From Propionibacteriaceae bacterium (GTDB lineage: Bacteria > Actinomycetota > Actinomycetes > Propionibacteriales > Propionibacteriaceae), in contig JAISCH010000208.1 in the NCBI GenBank assembly GCA_031265725.1, positions 1-7,254 on the forward strand: DNA of 7,254 nt. Direction: 5' to 3'. The translations under genes were made by a program, and so were the position numbers. Positions within the stretch are counted from its first letter, which is position 1, and every line of letters starts with the position of its first letter. The notes under the pieces were generated by a model that was given only the letters and a program-made list of their open reading frames with translations, was not told the origin of the DNA and made no database searches. Positions 1 through 5,094 of this stretch are shown here, one piece after another.

Positions 1-60
1 GCAGGTTGGGCAGGCTAGTCCTGCTATCGTCTCAAGTGAGTGGGATGAGTGGAAACGGCA

Positions 61-66
61 AGGGAG
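61..66 (+). promoter_or_regulatory. Ribosome binding site deciding the ATPase start
   Basis: AGGGAG sits 5 nt upstream of the ATG at 72. The two earlier in-frame starts (TTG at 6, ATG at 45) have no comparable purine-rich site at a good distance, and the residues they would add do not look like part of the ABC domain. Confidence 0.7.
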
Positions 67-71
67 CTGGA

Positions 72-1628
72 ATGACAGTTACAAGCCTGGAGGCGGATAC
101 CACCCGGTCGCAAGCTGGAGCTGTGCTGCTTGAGGCTCGTCGGATCACCAAGATATTCCCAGGGGTGAAGGCGCTGGAGAACGTCGACTTTACTCTTCGG
201 GCGGGCCAAATCCATGCGCTGTGCGGAGAGAACGGCGCGGGCAAGTCCACCCTGATGAAGATCATCGCTGGCCTGTACCAGCCAGACGGCGGCGAATTGT
301 TGTTGGGCGGCAAGCCGGTCACCATCCCGAACCCGCTCCAAGCCCATCAACTCGGCATCAGCGTGATCCACCAGGAATTCTTCCTGATGAACCACCTCAC
401 CGTCGCGCAGAACATCTTCATCGGCCGCGAGCCGAAGGTTCTTGGCGGCATCACCGACGACCGCGCCCTGAACGCGCAGGCGCAGGAATTGCTCGACCGG
501 CTCGGCGTACCAATCGATCCGCACACCCAGGTCGGACGGTTGAGCGTGGCGGCGCAGCAGATGGTCGAAATCGCCAAGGCGCTGTCGTTCGACTCCCACA
601 TCCTGATCATGGACGAGCCGACAGCCGCCCTGACCACAGCCGAAGTACGGACCCTGTTCCGGATCATCCGTAATTTCCGAAACGAGAAAACTGCAGTCGT
701 CTACATCTCGCATCGGATGGAAGAGATCAAGGAAATCTGCGATCAGATCACCGTGCTGCGGGACGGGCAATTCGTGGACAGCCGTCCCGCTGCGGAGTTG
801 GCGATCAGCGACGTGATTCAGTTGATGGTCGGTCGCAAAATACAATCCGGGGTGCGGCCCGAGCCGAAAGACCCTACCGAGCCAGTGCTCACGGTCGAGG
901 GCCTGTCCACTCAGGCCCTGTTGAAGAACGTGAGCTTCCAATTGCGCAAGGGTGAGATTCTCGGCTTCGCCGGGCTGATGGGCGCTGGCCGCACCGAGAC
1001 CGCCCGTGCTCTCGTCGGCGCCGATCCCAAGACCGCTGGGACGATCACGGCATTCGGCGAAGTGGTGAATATCGACAAGCCCGCCGACGCCGTCCGGTTG
1101 GGCATCGGTTATCTGTCCGAGGACCGCAAGCGTTTCGGCCTCATCCTCTCCCAGAGCGTCACCAACAATATCGCGCTGACATCGTTGCCGAGATTTGTGA
1201 AGTTCGGATTGCTTGAGGACGCCAAAATGGCGGAAGCCGCCGAGCGGCATGTGCGGGCTTTGGATATCAAGACGCCGAGCGTGCGCCAAATCTTACGCAA
1301 CCTCTCCGGTGGAAATATGCAGAAAGTCGTCCTCGCCAAGTGGCTTGAGCGCGACTGCGACATTCTGATCTTCGACGAGCCGACCCGAGGCATCGATGTG
1401 GGCGCCAAACAGGAGATTTACGACCTGTTACGCCGCTTGGCTGACAGCGGAAAGTCGATCATCATGATCTCTTCCGAATTGGAAGAGGTGCTGCGAATGT
1501 CCGACCGGATCGTGGTGATGTGCGACGGGCGGATCACCGGCGTGATGAACAATGCCGAGGCCACTCAGGAGAACATCATGGAGTTCGCCACTCAATTCAA
1601 TAATCCAGAAAGCGAGGAGAGCGCGTGA
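72..1628 (+). CDS. Sugar/cyclitol ABC importer, double-domain ATP-binding protein (RbsA/MglA/inositol type)
   Basis: This 518-residue protein is the cytoplasmic ATPase that powers the permease encoded next. It contains two fused ABC domains, as is usual for the ribose/galactose/inositol importer class (about 500 residues). The N-terminal domain has Walker A GENGAGKST (52-60), a signature region LSVAAQQ (157-163), Walker B ILIMDEPT (177-184) and an H-loop SH (213-214). The C-terminal domain has the degenerate Walker A GLMGAGRTE (301-309, Lys replaced by Arg), a canonical LSGGNMQ signature (411-417), Walker B ILIFDEPT (431-438) and ISSELEE instead of an H-loop His. This asymmetry is normal for the family, so only the first Walker A carries the usual lysine. 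The ATG at 72 is preferred over an in-frame TTG at 6 and ATG at 45 because AGGGAG lies 5 nt before it. The stop overlaps the permease GTG by 4 bp. The catabolic neighbours suggest inositol or a related cyclitol as substrate; sequence alone cannot separate this from ribose or xylose. Confidence 0.95.
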   Translation: MTVTSLEADTTRSQAGAVLLEARRITKIFPGVKALENVDFTLRAGQIHALCGENGAGKSTLMKIIAGLYQPDGGELLLGGKPVTIPNPLQAHQLGISVIHQEFFLMNHLTVAQNIFIGREPKVLGGITDDRALNAQAQELLDRLGVPIDPHTQVGRLSVAAQQMVEIAKALSFDSHILIMDEPTAALTTAEVRTLFRIIRNFRNEKTAVVYISHRMEEIKEICDQITVLRDGQFVDSRPAAELAISDVIQLMVGRKIQSGVRPEPKDPTEPVLTVEGLSTQALLKNVSFQLRKGEILGFAGLMGAGRTETARALVGADPKTAGTITAFGEVVNIDKPADAVRLGIGYLSEDRKRFGLILSQSVTNNIALTSLPRFVKFGLLEDAKMAEAAERHVRALDIKTPSVRQILRNLSGGNMQKVVLAKWLERDCDILIFDEPTRGIDVGAKQEIYDLLRRLADSGKSIIMISSELEEVLRMSDRIVVMCDGRITGVMNNAEATQENIMEFATQFNNPESEESA

Positions 1629-2632
1629 CGCAGGTTCAAGTCTCCAATATGGAGGTTGTCGAGAAGAAGGGGATCATCCCCGAACGCTATCGCGGGTTCA
1701 TCCAGCAGGGGATGGTGCTGATCACGTTGGTGCTGCTGGCCGTGTTCTTCTCATTGATGCGTCCGAGCTTCATCAGTTGGGACAACATCTCGCAATTGCT
1801 GCTCGCCTCGGTGGTCACCGCTATCCAGGCGATAGGGCTTACCTTCGTCATCGCCACTGGCGGCATCGACTTGACGCCGGGCATGGGCATGGCGGCGACC
1901 TCGGTCATTGCCGGTCTGTTGATGTCGAGTCTCGGACTGCCGATCTGGCTGGGCGTCCTCGGCGGGGTGCTCGCTGGCGCACTGCTCGGCCTGATCAACG
2001 GATCGCTGATCGCCTATGTGAAGATGCAGCCGATGATCGCCACCTTGGCGATGATGATGGTCTGTTGGGGCGCTGGCCTGGTGCTCGCCGGTGGCAAGAC
2101 CGTCTCGCTGCGTGACGTGGCGGGCTTTAACGCTATCGCCATGGGCGAGCCGTTCGTCCCCGGTTTGAAGAATGCCGTCTTGATCCTGTTGGTGCTGGCC
2201 GTCATCGCCGGTGTGGTGATGAACAAGACCGTGGTCGGGCGTTATGCCTTGGCCATCGGCTCCAACAAGGAAGCCACTCGAATCTCCGGGATCAACACCC
2301 CGCGTTGGGAAGTTCTGGCCTACGTCATCTGCGGCGCGTTCACCGGCATCTCCGGCATTCTTATGTCTTCCAGGCTGTCCTCAGCCAACCCCACCTTGGG
2401 CCAGGGCTATGAGATGTACGCCATCGCGGCAGCAGTCATCGGCGGCACTTCGCTGCGCGGTGGCCGTGCCTCTGTTTTTGGCGCGGTCATCGGAGCCGTG
2501 ACCATCCAGACCATTTTCAATGGTTTGACAGTTATGGGTGTTCAAGACCAGTGGCAGAAAGTGGTCTTGGGCATCGTTGTATTGATTGCCGTCTTCGTCG
2601 ACATTATGCGACGGGGCGGCAAGGAGGAATAG
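1625..2632 (+). CDS. Sugar/cyclitol ABC importer, permease (RbsC/BPD_transp_2 family)
   Basis: This 335-residue integral membrane protein would form the homodimeric channel of the importer. A basic, polar N-terminus (1-26) is followed by hydrophobic segments at roughly 28-45, 56-78, 88-131 (two or three helices), 138-157, 183-201, 229-249, 264-301 (re-entrant plus helix) and 311-328, ending in a positively charged tail (RRGGKEE). Family hallmarks include the TGGIDLTPG loop (78-86), the cytoplasmic coupling segment AIGSNKEATRISGI (210-223), and GYEMYAIAAAVIGGTSLRGG (261-280). Length is typical of RbsC-type permeases. The start is GTG inside the ATPase stop (GTGA overlap), with GAGGAGA at 1614-1620 as the Shine-Dalgarno, which points to translational coupling. 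Substrate specificity cannot be read from the permease itself. Confidence 0.95.
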   Translation: MTQVQVSNMEVVEKKGIIPERYRGFIQQGMVLITLVLLAVFFSLMRPSFISWDNISQLLLASVVTAIQAIGLTFVIATGGIDLTPGMGMAATSVIAGLLMSSLGLPIWLGVLGGVLAGALLGLINGSLIAYVKMQPMIATLAMMMVCWGAGLVLAGGKTVSLRDVAGFNAIAMGEPFVPGLKNAVLILLVLAVIAGVVMNKTVVGRYALAIGSNKEATRISGINTPRWEVLAYVICGAFTGISGILMSSRLSSANPTLGQGYEMYAIAAAVIGGTSLRGGRASVFGAVIGAVTIQTIFNGLTVMGVQDQWQKVVLGIVVLIAVFVDIMRRGGKEE

Positions 2633-2642
2633 CCTCCGCAAA

Positions 2643-2663
2643 CGCCGGTCAGCCAGCTCGGCG
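2643..2663 (+). other. Small hairpin in the permease to binding-protein gap
   Basis: CGCCG (2643-2647) pairs with CGGCG (2659-2663) around an 11-nt loop. In importer operons of this kind the binding protein is often made in excess, and a hairpin here could shape RNA processing. The stem is short and there is no U-tract, so this is only a possibility. Confidence 0.25.
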
Positions 2664-2709
2664 CCCGGTTCACCTATCCCCAATCCGAATCACTTATAAG
2701 GAGAACTTT

Positions 2710-3714
2710 ATGACTAGCTTTGTCAAAATTGCCGCTGCTGTGGCAGCGCTATGCACCCTCGCGGCGTGCGCTGGCGCACCTGAGCCGTCTGGCAACACCA
2801 GTGGCGATCCAACAGGCGACGCTCCCGCAGGCAAACTGAAGATTGCCCTGATCGCCAAAGCCAATGCCTCCGACTATTGGACCGCTGTGAAAGATGGCGC
2901 TATGCAAGCCGCCACCGATTTGAAAGTGGAAGTCACCTTCCTCGGCCCGGACACTGAGAGCGAAGGCGACAAGCAGCTCAACCAGTTGCAGACCGCTGTC
3001 AACGAGAAGCCGGCCGGTATCGGCTTCGCCCCGCAGGACGGCGCTCAGGACGGCGCTCCGCCAATCTTGGACGCGGCCAAGGCTGCCGGTATCCCAGTGG
3101 TGGCATTCGACACCCCAGTGAAGACTTCCGATATCCCGATCGCCACGGTCGCCTCCAATAACAAGGCCATCGGCGCTATGGCCGCCGAGCGCTTGGTGGA
3201 GCTAACCGGGGGCAAGGGCGATATCGCCATCATCGCTCACGGAGAGGTCGGTACTGCCGCCGACCGCCGCGACGGTTTCACCGAGTACATCGCCGAGAAG
3301 GCCCCGGAGATGAAGATCGTCGACACCCAGAACGGCGAGTCCGACCAGGCCAAGTCCCGCGACAAGGCGAACGGCATCCTGACCGCTCATCCCAACTTGG
3401 TCGGATTCTTCGGTACTGATGACGACTCTGTCATCGCCATCGCCGAAGAGGTAGCCAGCCGCAACCTGAGCGCTCAGATCAAGGTGATCGGTGTGGATGC
3501 CTCTCCGGACGAGATCAAGTTGGTCAAGGAAGGCAAGATCACCGGCGCGGTGACGCAGAATCCTGGCGGCATCGGCTACAAGACCGTGCAGGTCTTGGTG
3601 GACGCCGCCAAGGGCACCATGCCCACCCAGAAGGAGATCATCTCTGAGTCCGTCTGGTACACCGCCGACAACCTTAGCTCTCCCGAGGTAGTCGCGGTCC
3701 TCGGTCAACAGTAA
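2710..3714 (+). CDS. Sugar/cyclitol ABC importer, lipoprotein solute-binding protein (periplasmic-binding-protein 4-like fold)
   Basis: This 334-residue extracytoplasmic protein captures the substrate and delivers it to the permease. Residues 1-20 form a lipoprotein signal: Lys6, a hydrophobic core (7-18) and the lipobox LAAC with the lipidated Cys at 20. A Gly/Pro/Ser/Thr-rich linker (21-41) follows, as expected for a membrane-tethered Gram-positive binding protein. The mature part begins KLKIALIAK and has the landmarks of the ribose-binding-protein class: SDYW (54-57), GFAPQD (105-110), AAGIPVVAFDTPV (125-137), GTAADRRDGF (181-190), FFGTDDDS (233-240), VIGVDASP (259-266) and TQNPGGIGYKTV (282-293). 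The ATG is supported by AAGGAG (2698-2703) 6 nt upstream and by the signal peptide starting exactly there. An in-frame 12-bp tandem duplication encodes QDGAQDGA (109-116). The 77-bp gap to the permease keeps it plausibly in the same operon. Ligand is inferred from the adjacent inositol genes, not seen directly. Confidence 0.94.
   Translation: MTSFVKIAAAVAALCTLAACAGAPEPSGNTSGDPTGDAPAGKLKIALIAKANASDYWTAVKDGAMQAATDLKVEVTFLGPDTESEGDKQLNQLQTAVNEKPAGIGFAPQDGAQDGAPPILDAAKAAGIPVVAFDTPVKTSDIPIATVASNNKAIGAMAAERLVELTGGKGDIAIIAHGEVGTAADRRDGFTEYIAEKAPEMKIVDTQNGESDQAKSRDKANGILTAHPNLVGFFGTDDDSVIAIAEEVASRNLSAQIKVIGVDASPDEIKLVKEGKITGAVTQNPGGIGYKTVQVLVDAAKGTMPTQKEIISESVWYTADNLSSPEVVAVLGQQ
3034..3057 (+). repeat. 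Perfect 12-bp in-frame tandem duplication in the binding-protein gene
   Basis: CAGGACGGCGCT occurs twice head-to-tail (3034-3045 and 3046-3057), exactly in codon register, giving Gln-Asp-Gly-Ala twice at residues 109-116. The position follows the AP-x-D strand-loop, close to where this fold contacts its sugar ligand. Perfect nucleotide identity including third positions suggests a recent slippage event rather than ancient similarity. Confidence 0.85.
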
Positions 3715-3765
3715 CGATTGAGGTGAGTGAAACGAAAGCTCGCTTTCGTTTCCGAACCGATTGAG
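3715..3765 (+). repeat. 8-bp direct repeats flanking a hairpin
   Basis: CGATTGAG appears at 3715-3722, immediately after the binding-protein stop codon, and again at 3758-3765. The copies bracket the perfect inverted repeat at 3729-3752. Eight matching bases could occur by chance, but their symmetric placement around the stem is notable. Confidence 0.45.
3729..3752 (+). terminator. Perfect 10-bp stem-loop after the binding-protein gene
   Basis: GAAACGAAAG (3729-3738) pairs perfectly with CTTTCGTTTC (3743-3752) around the tetraloop CTCG, starting 14 nt after the TAA. Placement suits a terminator or 3'-end stabiliser for the importer transcript. It is A/T-rich in the stem and is followed by CGAACC rather than a U-tract, so it is not a textbook intrinsic terminator. 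A dyad operator for a repressor acting on the downstream gene is an alternative. Confidence 0.4.
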
Positions 3766-3772
3766 TTAATGA

Positions 3773-3823
3773 GACTCCGCAGGAGTCGATAGTAATCAAC
3801 CACAAGGCCATCTCCAGGTGGCC
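3773..3823 (+). other. Two further small inverted repeats in the 3715-3903 gap
   Basis: GACTCC (3773-3778) pairs with GGAGTC (3782-3787) around GCA, and GGCCA (3806-3810) pairs with TGGCC (3819-3823) around 8 nt. Each is short, but with the stems on either side they make almost the whole gap capable of base pairing. Confidence 0.3.
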
Positions 3824-3835
3824 AGTATCCCAACA

Positions 3836-3875
3836 CGCTGTGGCCCCTCCTAATAAACAAGGTGGGGCCACAGCG
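3836..3875 (+). promoter_or_regulatory. Strong 12-bp perfect inverted repeat just upstream of the iolG-like gene
   Basis: CGCTGTGGCCCC (3836-3847) is the exact reverse complement of GGGGCCACAGCG (3864-3875). After a T-T mismatch, CC (3849-3850) can also pair with GG (3861-3862), leaving an A/T-rich 10-nt loop TAATAAACAA. The stem ends 28 bp before the ATG at 3904 and 16 bp before the Shine-Dalgarno. Neither strand has a T-run after the stem. It may be a terminator of the upstream unit lacking a U-tail, a 5'-leader structure, or a protein-binding dyad; the sequence does not decide. Confidence 0.5.
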
Positions 3876-3903
3876 CGGAGGACAAACTCAGAAAGGACGC
3901 AGC

Positions 3904-4914
3904 ATGGCTCAGGCTCTGCGCATCGCAGTTATCGGAGTGGGCCGGATCGGCCTACAGCACGCCCAAGTCGTCAAAGACCAACCGGCAGTGGCGGAATTGG
4001 TGTTGGCCGACAACGACCCCGCTCGGGCCGCCCAGGCCGCCGCCGAGCTAGGCGCTGAGTATTGCGGCGTGGACGAGGCATTCCAGGCGACGGACGGCGT
4101 GGTGATAGCGACGCCGACCTCCACCCATGCGGAATTGTTGCTGAAGGCCGCCGCTGCCAAGGTGCCCACTTTCTGTGAGAAGCCGATTGCCCTCGATGTG
4201 CCGACGACTCGTTCGGTCATCGCAGCGGTCAAGGCTGGCGGAGCCCAGGTGCAGCTCGGCTTCCAGCGCCGTTTCGATGCCGGTTACGTCGCCGCCAGGG
4301 CGGCATTGCGCGCCGGGGAGTTGGGCGAATTGCGCCGGGCGCATATGTTGACCTGTGACCCGCAGCCGCCGAGTCCTGATTTCGTGCCGAACTCTGGGGG
4401 AATCTTCAAGGATTGCGGCATTCATGACGTTGACGCGCTGCGTTGGGTCAGCGGGCACGAAGTGGTGGAAGTCTTCGCCTACGGAGCCAATCGCGGGGCG
4501 GCGTTCTTCGCTGAGTCCGGTGATGTGGACGAGGCCGCCGCACTGCTCAAACTGGACGACGACACCTTGGCCACCTTGCAGTTGTCCCGCTACAACGGCG
4601 CGGGCTATGACGTTCGGATGGAGATCGCTGGCACCGCTGGCTCGCGGGCGGTCGGCCTGGACGCGCACACCGCGCTGGTCTCCGCAGAGCCGGGCGTCAC
4701 TTTCCCCGATGGCCAACCGCACCCGGCCTTCTATCCGCGCTTCCATGCCGCCTATACGGCCGAGTTGGCCGCATTCGTCCGGGTGGCCGCTGGGGAGATC
4801 ACCTCTCCGGCGCTGGTGGACGACGCCTTGGAAGCGCTCTATGTCTGCGAGGCGCTGGGCGTCTCCTACACTGAGCGCCGTCCGGTGCGAGTGGACGAGA
4901 TTCGCGCCCAATAG
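3904..4914 (+). CDS. iolG: Inositol 2-dehydrogenase-like oxidoreductase (Gfo/Idh/MocA family)
   Basis: This 336-residue cytoplasmic enzyme probably oxidises myo-inositol (or an isomer) to 2-keto-inositol using NAD, the entry step of the Iol pathway. The N-terminal Rossmann domain has GVGRIG (11-16), followed by an acidic residue at the end of beta-2 (Asp36 in LADND), which favours NAD over NADP. The family motif CEKPIA (91-96) supplies the catalytic Lys93. The C-terminal alpha/beta domain has GGIFKDCGIHDVDALRW (165-181), whose Asp170 and His174 match the Asp/His spaced four apart in characterised inositol dehydrogenases. Length (about 335-345) is typical. ATG 3904 is preceded by AAAGGA (3892-3897) 6 nt upstream and fits the Rossmann start. 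The neighbours (ABC importer, iolD) support inositol over other family substrates such as glucose or 1,5-anhydrofructose, but scyllo- or chiro-inositol activity cannot be excluded. Confidence 0.82.
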   Translation: MAQALRIAVIGVGRIGLQHAQVVKDQPAVAELVLADNDPARAAQAAAELGAEYCGVDEAFQATDGVVIATPTSTHAELLLKAAAAKVPTFCEKPIALDVPTTRSVIAAVKAGGAQVQLGFQRRFDAGYVAARAALRAGELGELRRAHMLTCDPQPPSPDFVPNSGGIFKDCGIHDVDALRWVSGHEVVEVFAYGANRGAAFFAESGDVDEAAALLKLDDDTLATLQLSRYNGAGYDVRMEIAGTAGSRAVGLDAHTALVSAEPGVTFPDGQPHPAFYPRFHAAYTAELAAFVRVAAGEITSPALVDDALEALYVCEALGVSYTERRPVRVDEIRAQ

Positions 4915-4955
4915 CACGATTTTCGCCCTATTTGGAAAAATGTTAGGACATTAGG

Positions 4956-4984
4956 TTGACTGATGGTCTTACCTGGAGTTGAAT
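4956..4984 (+). promoter_or_regulatory. Candidate sigma70-type promoter for the transaldolase-like gene and iolD
   Basis: TTGACT (4956-4961, five of six consensus -35 bases) is followed after 17 bp by TTGAAT (4979-4984, four of six -10 bases). Transcription would start near 4991 and leave a leader of about 100 nt before the ATG at 5095. The spacing is ideal and the region is A/T-richer than the coding DNA, but matches of this quality do occur by chance. Confidence 0.4.
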
Positions 4985-5024
4985 GGACCTGAGCTAAATG
5001 CGGCACTAGCGTTGGTTCCAGGTA
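4970..5024 (+). promoter_or_regulatory. Widely spaced 8-bp inverted repeat overlapping the candidate promoter
   Basis: TACCTGGA (4970-4977) is the exact reverse complement of TCCAGGTA (5017-5024), with 39 bp between. The left arm lies between the candidate -35 and -10 boxes and the right arm lies downstream of the expected start. This would suit a repressor binding two sites, or a long-range stem in the leader RNA. Confidence 0.35.
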
Positions 5025-5047
5025 GCGCGTGAGCGATTCGCGGCGTG

Positions 5048-5058
5048 TACCACTGGTA
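5048..5058 (+). promoter_or_regulatory. Compact palindrome TACCACTGGTA in the leader
   Basis: Five-base arms TACCA and TGGTA surround a single C. The TACC/GGTA core is shared with the wider inverted repeat at 4970-5024, and all three copies lie between the candidate promoter and the Shine-Dalgarno. It could be an operator for a pathway regulator. No regulator gene is present in the window. Confidence 0.3.
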
Positions 5059-5094
5059 ATCACCCGACTAGCTGCCTCGAAGAAGAGGACTCTT

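Noticed and set aside
10..24. Small hairpin GCAGG/CCTGC at the left edge
   Set aside because: A five-base stem with no supporting context; the upstream DNA is missing, so it cannot be interpreted.
6..71. Longer ATPase start from the TTG at 6 or the ATG at 45
   Set aside because: The extra residues do not match the family and lack a good ribosome site, whereas AGGGAG 5 nt before ATG 72 supports the shorter form.
533..560. LSVAAQQ in place of the LSGGQ signature in the first ABC domain
   Set aside because: Variant first signatures such as LSxxxQQMVEIAKAL are normal in RbsA/MglA-type ATPases, so this is not evidence of inactivation.
972..998. Second Walker A lacks the lysine (GLMGAGRTE)
   Set aside because: This Arg substitution is a regular feature of the second domain in this importer family.
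24..1289. Long open frame on the minus strand (421 codons) opposite the ATPase gene
   Set aside because: It mirrors the codon structure of a well-recognised ABC ATPase. Its translation has no recognisable domain and an implausible His/Arg/Gln-rich composition, as expected of an antisense shadow in G+C-rich DNA.
2694..2700. TTATAAG as a -10 box for the binding-protein gene
   Set aside because: It overlaps the Shine-Dalgarno, so a transcript from it would start at or inside the start codon region.
4048..4917. Minus-strand open frame of 289 codons opposite the iolG-like gene
   Set aside because: The opposite strand has clear Rossmann, EKP and Asp/His motifs. The minus-strand product shows no family features.
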